Assembly: GCA_025358235.1 (NCBI GenBank)
Contig: JANYKH010000190.1
Coordinates: 1 to 6,180, forward strand
DNA from: Chloroflexota bacterium
GTDB taxonomy: Bacteria > Chloroflexota > Dehalococcoidia > Dehalococcoidales > RBG-16-60-22
DNA: 6,180 nt
Direction: 5' to 3'
In this document: one piece after another, positions 1 through 6,129 of the stretch
How the letters are laid out: every line of letters begins with the position of its first letter
Position numbering within the stretch: position 1 is the stretch's first letter
Position numbers and translations under genes: made by a program
The notes under the pieces: model-generated
The model's input: only the letters and a program-made list of their open reading frames with translations
Database searches by the model: none
Told to the model about the DNA's origin: nothing

Positions 1-89
1 TCCGCGGCTACGGGCTCCAGTTCCTTTTCGGCGAAGTCCCGCGCCATGGCCTTGAGCATTTTTTGCTCTTCACTCAGCAGAAAATCCAT
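1..89 (-). CDS. Acyl-CoA dehydrogenase, N-terminal fragment (runs off the left edge)
   Basis: Only the first 29 codons are inside the window. They read MDFLLSEEQKML, then KAMARDFAEKELEPVAA. This is the characteristic opening of the FAD-dependent acyl-CoA dehydrogenase family: 'F.LSEEQ.ML', then an 'R.FAEKEL.P.A' helix from the N-terminal all-alpha domain. Family members are usually about 380 residues and catalyse alpha,beta-desaturation of an acyl-CoA, passing electrons to electron-transfer flavoprotein in the cytoplasm. The ATG (87-89) has a strong ribosome binding site, AGGGAGG on the minus strand at 94-100. The gene follows meaB by 32 bases on the same strand, so the two are probably co-transcribed. 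The acyl chain specificity and the catalytic glutamate lie outside the window and cannot be judged. Confidence 0.85.
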   Translation of the reverse strand, partial: MDFLLSEEQKMLKAMARDFAEKELEPVAA

Positions 90-121
90 GATTCCTCCCT
101 AAATGTACCTTTCAGGGTCAA

Positions 122-1096
<975 letters not shown>

Positions 1097-1205
1097 AGTT
1101 GATCAAGCTCCTTCGATATGAGGTTGGCAAGCACAATAATGCGCGTAAACAACCATTTAATATTCCATTTTAGCTCATGGCTCAGGCCATTTCAAACGTG
1201 AGCAG

Positions 1206-1211
1206 ATTATA
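1206..1211 (-). promoter_or_regulatory. Possible -10 box for the meaB-acyl-CoA dehydrogenase transcript
   Basis: Read on the minus strand this is a perfect TATAAT, 110 bases before the meaB TTG. The base context lacks a good -35 at 16-18 bases and lacks an extended TGn. A TTGAAA occurs but about 30 bases upstream, which is too far. It is the best sigma-70-type candidate in the 266-base gap between the ligase stop and meaB (1097-1362). The alternative is that meaB is read through from the ligase promoter. Confidence 0.3.
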
Positions 1212-1262
1212 ACGGGCGGATATTTAACCGTTTTTAATACTTTTCAATTACGCTTTTAAGCT

Positions 1263-1287
1263 GAATGATACACATTATGAGAATGAT
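1263..1287. repeat. Direct repeat GAATGAT x2, period 18
   Basis: GAATGAT occurs at 1263-1269 and again at 1281-1287, in an AT-rich stretch 50-80 bases upstream of the candidate meaB -10 box. Two same-face-spaced heptamers could be an activator or repressor site. The second half looks faintly like a Fur half-site, but the full 19-base Fur consensus is not met. Chance is not excluded. Confidence 0.25.
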
Positions 1288-1303
1288 TAAGCATCCTCTT
1301 AAT

Positions 1304-1325
1304 GGCGTACGGCAACAGTTACGCC
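1304..1325 (-). terminator. Small hairpin 38 bases past the ligase stop
   Basis: GGCGTA (1304-1309) pairs with TACGCC (1320-1325) around a 10-base loop. A competing stem, CGTACGGC against GCC-G-GTACG with one bulged G, uses partly the same bases. It lies in the right place to end ligase transcription on the minus strand, but no T-run follows (the next minus-strand bases are ATTAAGAGG). It is therefore a weak or factor-dependent terminator at best, and read-through into meaB is plausible. Confidence 0.25.
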
Positions 1326-1362
1326 GGTACGATCAAACCGAAAAAAAGGTCAACAGAATACG

Positions 1363-2919
1363 CTATTCCTGCCCGTAGGTGGCCCGCAAATCCTTTTTCA
1401 AAACCTTGCCCATGGGGTTGCGGGGCAAACTTTCGACAAAAATCACGCTGCGGGGCCTTTTAAAACTGGAAAGCCGCGTGCGGCAGTATTCAATGACTTC
1501 TTCCGGGGTCAGAGTGGTACCGGCTTTGGGAACGCAGATGGCGCGGGGCTGCTCACCCCATTCCTCATCCGGCACCCCGATTACAGCCACTTCATCAATG
1601 TTGGGGTGGGTGGCCAGCACCAGTTCCACTTCTTCCGGCGCGATAAGTTCGCCGCCGCGCTTAATCATATCCGTAATACGGCCGGAAAGGAAATAATAGC
1701 CGCCCTCGTCACGGTAGCCCATATCGTTGGTGTGTACCCAGCCTTCCGGATCGATCGTTTTAGCCGTCTTTTCCGCATCTTTCCAGTAACCGGCCATGAC
1801 GCGCGGGCCGCGGGCTACGATTTCGCCGACCTGATTGGGACCGAGCTCATGCCCGCTTTCATCAATGACTTTCATTTCAATATCAGACATGGGCTTGCCG
1901 ATAGATGACAGGCGCACCAGTTTCTTTTCCCGCTCTGCCAAGGTGCCGGTTATGACGTGGTCTTCAGGACCAAGCGAGGTGACTGTGGAAGCGGTTTCCG
2001 TCTGCCCGAAGGCGTTGATGAAACCCACGCCAGGGAAAGCTTCGATGGCGCGCTTGATGACGTTGAGGGGCATTGGGGCGGCGCCGTAAGTAATTACTTT
2101 CAGACTGCTCAGATCATATTTGGAGAAATCAGGATTATCCAACAGTTGTTTAAGCATAGTAGGCACCATCATCGCGCGGCTGACGCCCCATTTCTGGACC
2201 AGTCCCATCCAGTCTTTGGGATCAAACTGGCGCTCCATAACGAGCGTGCGTCCGCCGTAGATGGCGGCCATCATGGCCTGTACTCCCGCAACATGGTACA
2301 GGGGGACGGTCAAGATATTCTTTTCGTCGGTATCGGGGGAGGCGGGGGTCACGTTCTCCAGCACGTAGACGCTGAAGCTGTTGTGAGGAAGCATGACGCC
2401 CTTGGGGAAGCCGGTGGTGCCGGCCGTATACATCAGAATGGTGGTATCAGTGTCACCAATATCGGTATATATTTCTTCAGTGGAAGCGTGGGCGACGATA
2501 TCTTCATAAGTAAGATAGTTCGCTTTCGGCTTGTCCAGAGAGATGTAGTGTTTAACGGTTTTAGCCTCGGTGCGGATCGTATCGACAAGGTCCAGATAGC
2601 GGTCCCCAACCAAGAATACGTTAGCCTCGGCGCTGTTAAGCATATACGCCAGTTCACTTCCCTTGGCGCGGAAATTAAGCGGGACGAAAATGCCGCCGAG
2701 GCGGGCGACGGCGAAGTAAGTCTCAATAACTGTTGGGGAGTTTACCTGGACAATTGCCACCCGGTCGCCTTTTTTAACGCCCAGTCCGGCAAGGGCATTA
2801 GCCAGGCGGTTGACGCGTTCCGTCAATTGAGCATAGCTTAGAATCTTATCTTCAAAAATTATCGCGGCTTTGTCCGGACAGATGGCGGTGGCAATGCTCA
2901 AAAAATCGGTAGTATTCAT
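1363..2919 (-). CDS. AMP-forming acyl-CoA synthetase (fatty-acid/carboxylate-CoA ligase)
   Basis: The 518-residue product is a complete member of the ANL adenylate-forming superfamily. It would convert a carboxylic acid, ATP and CoA to acyl-CoA, AMP and PPi in the cytoplasm. Signatures in order: the phosphate-binding loop YTAGTTGFPKG (164-174), the aromatic/acid site INAFGQTE (301-308), HTNDMGY (396-402, where D399 holds the ribose), the hinge GRITDMIKRGGE (413-424), and the C-terminal catalytic lysine in NPMGK (K505). The usual 'YTSGTTG' is YTAGTTG here, a common variant. The ATG at 2917-2919 has a purine-rich AGGGGGG ribosome binding site 8 bases upstream. A sigma-70-like promoter precedes it (2953-2981), and serC diverges on the other side. 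Substrate cannot be fixed from motifs. The length and sequence style fit the medium/long-chain fatty acid and aryl/short-chain ligase group often annotated FadD-like. Nearby meaB and acyl-CoA dehydrogenase genes support a catabolic role. Confidence 0.9.
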   Translation of the reverse strand: MNTTDFLSIATAICPDKAAIIFEDKILSYAQLTERVNRLANALAGLGVKKGDRVAIVQVNSPTVIETYFAVARLGGIFVPLNFRAKGSELAYMLNSAEANVFLVGDRYLDLVDTIRTEAKTVKHYISLDKPKANYLTYEDIVAHASTEEIYTDIGDTDTTILMYTAGTTGFPKGVMLPHNSFSVYVLENVTPASPDTDEKNILTVPLYHVAGVQAMMAAIYGGRTLVMERQFDPKDWMGLVQKWGVSRAMMVPTMLKQLLDNPDFSKYDLSSLKVITYGAAPMPLNVIKRAIEAFPGVGFINAFGQTETASTVTSLGPEDHVITGTLAEREKKLVRLSSIGKPMSDIEMKVIDESGHELGPNQVGEIVARGPRVMAGYWKDAEKTAKTIDPEGWVHTNDMGYRDEGGYYFLSGRITDMIKRGGELIAPEEVELVLATHPNIDEVAVIGVPDEEWGEQPRAICVPKAGTTLTPEEVIEYCRTRLSSFKRPRSVIFVESLPRNPMGKVLKKDLRATYGQE

Positions 2920-2952
2920 CAGCCAATCCCCCCTCGAAGTGTGTATTAAATA

Positions 2953-2981
2953 ATTCTAATCGAGAAATGTAATAAAATCAA
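2953..2981 (-). promoter_or_regulatory. Sigma-70-type promoter for the acyl-CoA ligase
   Basis: On the minus strand, TTGATT (-35, at 2976-2981) and TAGAAT (-10, at 2953-2958) are separated by exactly 17 bases. Transcription would begin near 2946 and leave a leader of about 27 bases before the ATG. The 8-base palindrome TTGCGCAA (2982-2989) abuts the -35 box and could be an operator half or core, but it is short. Confidence 0.55.
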
Positions 2982-3183
2982 TTGCGCAAACAGGGGAGGC
3001 AGGTGATCATTTTTGGTGTAGTTTTTTATAGTTTTTAAGCGGAGCGAATATGTGAGGCTTAGTGCGGTTCCCTGAAGAAATATTGGTAGAAACCTGCCTG
3101 ATTAGGGCCATGATCGCAATGGGGCCGCAAATAATTTTAGCATGGGGATGCGAGACCGGATTACAGGATAAGGTTTTGCCTGA
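2982..3183. other. Shared divergent intergenic region between the ligase and serC
   Basis: No gene is supported here. The stretch carries the ligase promoter on its left side and the candidate serC promoter on its right. It holds no T-box, riboswitch or tRNA that I can recognise. An 8-base inverted repeat (AGGCAGGT at 2997-3004, ACCTGCCT at 3092-3099) is 87 bases apart, which is within chance expectation for a region of this size. A 33-codon reading frame from the ATG at 3110 has no properly spaced ribosome binding site and is not called. Confidence 0.5.
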
Positions 3184-3212
3184 TTTAATCCGTTTCGCAA
3201 TTAATATATAAT
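3184..3212 (+). promoter_or_regulatory. Candidate serC promoter
   Basis: A perfect TATAAT lies at 3207-3212. With a 17-base spacer the -35 position (3184-3189) is TTTAAT, which matches TTGACA in only three places. Transcription would start around 3219, giving a leader of about 40 bases to the GTG start at 3259. The strong -10 and weak -35 would suit either an activator-dependent or a modest constitutive promoter. Confidence 0.4.
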
Positions 3213-3258
3213 TGAAAAAGTACCCAGGAAAACGTTGAAAAATCAGCGAGGTAATAAA

Positions 3259-4344
3259 GTGGTAAAAAGAAACATCAATTTTAATCCCGGCCCCGCGGCT
3301 GTGCCGCTGGACGTTCTGAAGATCGTACAGGCAGAACTTCTCGATTACCAGAACAGCGGAATGTCAATCCTGGAAAGTTCCCACCGCGCCAAAGAATACG
3401 AGGCCATCAACGACCAGGCCATGGCGCTGGTAAGAGAACTTCTCGGACTTGGCCCCAATTACCAGGTGATATTCCTGGGCGGCGGCGCTTCCCTCCAGTT
3501 CGATATGATCCCCATGAACTTCGTCGGCGAAGGCCGGACTGCCGCGTATGTCGATACCGGCGATTTTGCTGCCCGGGCCCTCAAGGAATGCCAGATCGTG
3601 GCGAAAGCGCATGTAGCTTTCTCATCAAAAGAGGAAAAGTACCGCCGCGTGCCGAAGGCCAGTGAAGTCAAATATCCGGAAGACGTATCCTACCTCCACA
3701 TTTGCTCCAACAATACCATCGAGGGCACTCAATTCAAAGAGTTCCCGGATACCGGCAAAGTCCCGCTGATTGCTGATATGTCTTCAGAAATCATGTCCCG
3801 GCAGCTGGATTTCAAGAAGTTTTCCATGATCTATGCCGGAGCCCAGAAAAACCTCGGCGTAGCCGGCGTCACCCTGGTCATTATCCGGGATGATTTCCTG
3901 GCGACGGCCAAGAAAGGCCTGCCGACCCTGTTAACGTATAAAATCCACGTGGATAACAAATCGCTGTACAACACTCCTCCGGTGTTCGGAGTTTACATTA
4001 TGAAGCTGGTCATGGAATGGATTAAAGGCAATGGCGGACTGGCGGGGATCGAGAAGATCAACATCGCCAAGAAGAACTTGCTTTACGGCGCCATTGACGC
4101 CGCTCCTGATTTTTACAAGAGCCCTGTCGAGAAAGACAGCCGCAGTATGATGAACGTCACCATGCGCCTGCCCACTGAAGACATGGAGAACAAATTCATC
4201 TCAGATGCACAGAAGGAAGGCTTGATCGGGCTTAAAGGCCACCGTTCCGTCGGCGGCATCCGCTTCTCAATCTACAACGCGGTTTCGCTTGAAGATATCC
4301 AGAAAACTGTTGACTTCATGGCCAAATTCCGCAAGTCTGCCTAA
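3259..4344 (+). CDS. serC: Phosphoserine aminotransferase
   Basis: This is a PLP-dependent class V aminotransferase. It converts 3-phosphohydroxypyruvate and glutamate to phosphoserine and 2-oxoglutarate, the second step of serine synthesis, and in some bacteria also serves in pyridoxal phosphate synthesis. From GTG 3259 the protein has 361 residues, matching E. coli SerC in length and register: N-terminal FNPGPA (8-13), substrate-binding H42-R43, phosphate loop GGGAS (74-78), CSNNTIEGTQF (149-159), D173 in ADMSSEI, Schiff-base lysine K197 in GAQKN, and GHRSVGGIR (327-335) with H328, R329 and R335. I prefer GTG because GAGG (3248-3251) sits 7 bases upstream and the family typically starts just before KRNINF. 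A TTG at 3235, with AGGA 5 bases before it, would add 8 residues and cannot be excluded. One oddity: the tryptophan that usually stacks on PLP (TG.W) is F103 in TGDFAARAL. No serA or serB is adjacent; serC appears monocistronic. Confidence 0.95.
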   Translation: MVKRNINFNPGPAAVPLDVLKIVQAELLDYQNSGMSILESSHRAKEYEAINDQAMALVRELLGLGPNYQVIFLGGGASLQFDMIPMNFVGEGRTAAYVDTGDFAARALKECQIVAKAHVAFSSKEEKYRRVPKASEVKYPEDVSYLHICSNNTIEGTQFKEFPDTGKVPLIADMSSEIMSRQLDFKKFSMIYAGAQKNLGVAGVTLVIIRDDFLATAKKGLPTLLTYKIHVDNKSLYNTPPVFGVYIMKLVMEWIKGNGGLAGIEKINIAKKNLLYGAIDAAPDFYKSPVEKDSRSMMNVTMRLPTEDMENKFISDAQKEGLIGLKGHRSVGGIRFSIYNAVSLEDIQKTVDFMAKFRKSA

Positions 4345-4368
4345 ACTTACTGATTAAAAATCGCATAG

Positions 4369-4425
4369 GCCTGAGGTGTCTAAGTTGCCGGGAAGGCTGC
4401 TACCGGGCAGATAGACATCTCAGGC
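4369..4425 (+). terminator. Long hairpin just downstream of serC (possible terminator or 3' stabiliser)
   Basis: The arms 4369-4382 and 4412-4425 form a 14-bp stem whose only non-Watson-Crick step is a G-U pair (G4376 with U4418). The 29-base middle can continue the rod: TGCC (4386-4389) pairs with GGCA (4406-4409), then GG with CC around one bulged G. In a minus-strand transcript the G-U would become an A-C mismatch, so the fold favours plus-strand RNA, the direction of serC. It begins 25 bases after the serC stop. Only TTT, not a good T-run, follows, so it may be a processing or stability element rather than a simple terminator. Confidence 0.5.
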
Positions 4426-4510
4426 GCAGTTTCACTAGCGGTTCATACTGTCTAACCATGTCCGGTGTCGTTCTTAAATGACTGCCGGTGAATTTACCTC
4501 ACCCCCCTGT

Positions 4511-4573
4511 ATCCCCCGCTCCGTCGACGAAGATCTACACATCCTGAAATTGGATGACGGAGCGGGGGATTTT
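4511..4573 (+). terminator. Probable intrinsic terminator of serC (perfect 15-bp stem)
   Basis: ATCCCCCGCTCCGTC (4511-4525) is perfectly complementary to 4556-4570, giving a very GC-rich 15-bp stem. It is followed at once by TTTT (4570-4573). The 30-base loop is longer than usual and contains a 4-bp inner stem (ATCC 4541-4544, GGAT 4552-4555). The position, 167 bases past the serC stop and before the drop in G+C, fits the end of the serC transcription unit. A transposon-like inverted repeat is the alternative, but I see no matching copy elsewhere in the window. Confidence 0.6.
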
Positions 4574-4873
4574 AGAGTGGAGAATGATTGGCTGCATTCC
4601 TAGCCAAGATCACCTAATGGGCCTATTCACCAATATCTTAGATGCGGTAAGTTCAAGTCCAAAGTCGATTCAACTCCAGCTAAGGGACGATCAGTCGAAA
4701 ATATTTAAGCGAATATTCTCTACTTGGATTACAAACGAACATAGCTGCAATAAATGACTAATAAATCGAAATGCCGACGTACTATAGCATAAAGAAGGAT
4801 GCGATCGCTTGGAATCAAAATAAGGGACGGCGGAAAGGGAATTTAAATTAGAGGGATGCCCCCGTGAAATTCT
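4574..4873. other. Gene-poor, AT-rich stretch between the serC terminator and the MarR gene
   Basis: I see no supported gene here. A plus-strand frame of 67 codons (4554-4757) begins inside the terminator stem. Its internal ATG (4584) has GGAG only one base away, and the product shows no recognisable motif. A further small hairpin (TTGGCT 4588-4593, AGCCAA 4602-4607, 8-base loop) lies just after the serC terminator. Near the right end, GAATTT (4839-4844) and AAATTC (4867-4872) flank GGG-ATG-CCC and could form a weak end signal for the MarR gene on the minus strand. Confidence 0.4.
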
Positions 4874-5404
4874 CTAAAAATAGTACTTTGACGTTGCACT
4901 CTTTCGGGACTGGAAGAGCTCAAGCGATTTTACAAAAACTTTTTCCAATGATTCCCTCAAAGCCGCTAATTCTTCCGGGCTTAAAACCGAAAGAATCTCT
5001 TTGACGGCCATATCATTCATAACTTTTTGACGGGCTTCTTCCCCTTTTTGAGTAAGTTCTATTCTGACTTGATTACTAGATTCAAGGTCTTTGATTTTAC
5101 AAACTAATCCTTTCTTTTCCATCCTGTCCAGAAGAGTGGATGTAGTATGAGGCTGTTTCAATATCCATCGGGAAATAACCATGGGGGTTGCTTTCTTGCC
5201 TATGGAGTGCACTGCATATAATACTCCTCTTTCTGGTGGAGTAATATCGAATTTTACTAACTCGTCACAACTGGCAGACAGTATCAGTCTTCTGGTACGG
5301 ATGAGCAACCACTTTACTTTTCTGACATCATCAAGATGGTCAAAATAGCCCTGAATAATTTGTCTGTTTTTCGGATGTAAGCTGGTATTTAGATCTTGTA
5401 GCAT
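4874..5404 (-). CDS. MarR-family winged-helix transcriptional regulator
   Basis: The 176-residue protein has the MarR layout. N-terminal helices (about 20-50) serve dimerisation. A helix-turn-helix follows at about 72-99 (KATPMVISRWILKQPHTTSTLLDRMEKKGLV, with recognition helix around PHTTSTLLDRM). The beta wing (about 101-118, KIKDLESSNQVRIELTQKG) carries the typical basic and acidic pattern, and C-terminal dimerisation helices (about 135-165) follow. MarR proteins are dimeric repressors (sometimes activators) that bind short palindromes and release DNA on binding a small phenolic or other ligand, or on oxidation. The ATG at 5402-5404 has AAGGA at 5414-5418 nine bases upstream. It is slightly longer than the usual 140-150 residues, owing to about 20 extra N-terminal residues and a KSATSKYYF tail. 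Its promoter faces a long control region and a divergent exported-protein gene, so autoregulation plus control of that gene is the likely job. G+C is visibly lower than in the genes to its left. Two cysteines (C46, C102) could allow redox sensing, which is inference only. Confidence 0.9.
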   Translation of the reverse strand: MLQDLNTSLHPKNRQIIQGYFDHLDDVRKVKWLLIRTRRLILSASCDELVKFDITPPERGVLYAVHSIGKKATPMVISRWILKQPHTTSTLLDRMEKKGLVCKIKDLESSNQVRIELTQKGEEARQKVMNDMAVKEILSVLSPEELAALRESLEKVFVKSLELFQSRKSATSKYYF

Positions 5405-5508
5405 GATTATCTATCCTTATGATTTCAGTCTAAACACTCAACACGGTTATCGAACAACTGAAATGGAATTACGACTGGTCATGGTTCGTGGGTGAACGAG
5501 GATATTCG

Positions 5509-5528
5509 ATTATAACATTACCTGTCAA
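5509..5528 (-). promoter_or_regulatory. Promoter of the MarR gene (extended -10)
   Basis: On the minus strand TGTTATAAT (extended -10, 5509-5517) is a full TGnTATAAT match. The sequence TTGACA (5523-5528) also occurs here but only 8 bases upstream of TATAAT, too close to be its -35. It could instead serve an alternative -10, TATCCT, 18 bases downstream. The implied leader to the ATG is about 100 bases. The TGTCAATG at 5523-5530 is shared with the repeat at 5829-5841 and may be an operator core. Confidence 0.5.
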
Positions 5529-5653
5529 TGAATGGCAGATAAACTAGGCATCAGTTAATTAATAAATCCGACGGAGCTATTGGCGTCTGAACTTAACCAA
5601 AAGCTTGGGTAATCTAATTACAACAATAGTTTCCTTAGGGTTGATTATCGCAA
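5529..5653. other. Left half of the MarR-divergent control region, no gene seen
   Basis: This AT-rich stretch lies between the MarR promoter and the terminator-like hairpin at 5654. A 63-codon plus-strand frame (5605-5796) begins with TTG, has no ribosome binding site and runs straight through that hairpin, so I do not call it. I see no convincing promoter that would make a defined small RNA ending at the hairpin, though an unmarked one is possible. Confidence 0.35.
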
Positions 5654-5684
5654 GGCGGGAATGTGGATTGATCCCGCCACTTTT
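5654..5684 (+). terminator. Terminator-like hairpin inside the MarR upstream region
   Basis: GGCGGGA (5654-5660) and TCCCGCC (5672-5678) form a perfect 7-bp GC-rich stem with an 11-base loop, followed by AC then TTTT (5681-5684). This is a plus-strand intrinsic terminator pattern; on the minus strand no T-run follows. No plus-strand gene ends just before it. It may end an unannotated short RNA, insulate the divergent genes, or be left from a lost gene. Confidence 0.5.
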
Positions 5685-5828
5685 AAAACAGGTTGATTGC
5701 TCTGCTGATATTTCCTGTGGCAAGAAAGACCAATTCATCGATTTTCATTTTTCAACTTATTCATCTTCGTTATTAATTATGATTTTGCCAGATTAAATGT
5801 CCCCATTTAGTTATCGAATCAACGACGG

Positions 5829-5872
5829 AATATTTGTCAATGCGATAATAAATGAGCGTAATATTTGACAAT
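5829..5872. repeat. Two 13-base repeats spaced 31 bases, overlapping a promoter
   Basis: AATATTTGTCAAT (5829-5841) and AATATTTGACAAT (5860-5872) differ at one base. The start-to-start distance of 31 bases is about three helical turns, so the copies would face the same side of DNA. Each contains TTGWCAA, which is its own inverted repeat around the central base. The second copy covers the -35 box of the promoter at 5865-5893. This is the arrangement expected for paired operator sites, plausibly for the neighbouring MarR regulator. Confidence 0.5.
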
Positions 5873-5893
5873 TATTACTTGTACATCTATTTT
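5865..5893 (+). promoter_or_regulatory. Sigma-70-type promoter facing the small membrane ORF and the 6130 gene
   Basis: A perfect TTGACA (-35, 5865-5870) is followed after exactly 17 bases by TATTTT (-10, 5888-5893, four of six matches). Transcription would start near 5900 and leave a leader of about 230 bases before the ATG at 6130. The -35 box lies within the second 13-base repeat, so a protein bound there would block RNA polymerase. Confidence 0.5.
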
Positions 5894-6065
5894 GATTGAA
5901 GCATGTGATTACCCACTCGGGAAGCAACACCGACATGAAAACCTTTGGGTACTTGTATTCGTCTCGGTCATTCTCTCAATCTTTGGCACCTTTTTTGCAG
6001 GGTTGCTGCAAGTCCTAATAGAAAAGATAATACAGCCGCCTCATTCGAGACGGAAAAGGAGGTAA
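5865..6065 (+). CDS. Possible small single-span membrane protein (doubtful start)
   Basis: I do not recognise a family. The open frame of up to 66 residues holds one convincing hydrophobic segment (about residues 28-49, LWVLVFVSVILSIFGTFFAGLL). An amphipathic stretch and a strongly basic tail, SRRKRR, follow, which would predict a cytoplasmic C terminus. The nominal TTG start is part of the TTGACA promoter box, so it cannot be the start of a transcript made from that promoter. A later TTG (5892) or a non-canonical start would be needed, and neither has a ribosome binding site. It may be a real small protein with an unrecognised start, a remnant of a longer gene, or chance. Its last codons form the AGGAGG at 6057-6062. 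Confidence 0.25.
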   Translation: MTIITCTSILIEACDYPLGKQHRHENLWVLVFVSVILSIFGTFFAGLLQVLIEKIIQPPHSRRKRR

Positions 6066-6129
6066 TAAAAACATAGTTTAGTCACAAGCTTGGATAAAGA
6101 TTGAAAAATATTGCTAAAAGGAAGGGACT

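Noticed and set aside
1281..1300. Fur-box-like AATCATTCTC (minus strand)
   Set aside because: Only one half of the 19-base consensus matches; no iron-related gene nearby.
2997..3099. 8-base inverted repeat AGGCAGGT/ACCTGCCT
   Set aside because: Eighty-seven bases apart; about one such match is expected by chance in a region this size.
3110..3211. 33-codon frame in the ligase/serC intergenic region
   Set aside because: No spaced ribosome binding site, and it overlaps the serC promoter.
4648..4662. TTCAAGTCC resembling a tRNA T-loop
   Set aside because: No matching T-stem, anticodon arm or acceptor stem around it.
4554..4757. 67-codon plus-strand reading frame
   Set aside because: It opens inside the terminator stem, the internal ATG at 4584 has a ribosome site only one base away, and the product has no recognisable motif.
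4801..4808. GCGATCGC, the cyanobacterial HIP1 palindrome
   Set aside because: Single copy; nothing else suggests a cyanobacterium.
5605..5796. 63-codon plus-strand reading frame
   Set aside because: TTG start without a ribosome binding site; it runs through a terminator-like hairpin and shows no domain-like pattern.
5794..5810. ATGTCCCCATTTAG resembling an insertion-sequence end
   Set aside because: No partner inverted repeat or transposase fragment was found in the window.
5446..5818. GTTATCGAA at 5446-5454 and 5810-5818
   Set aside because: A 9-base match at this distance is near chance expectation, though MarR binding was considered.
5995..6011. TTGCAG-GGTTG-CTGCAA hairpin
   Set aside because: The T-run precedes rather than follows the stem, and it lies inside the possible small membrane ORF; not a terminator in either direction.
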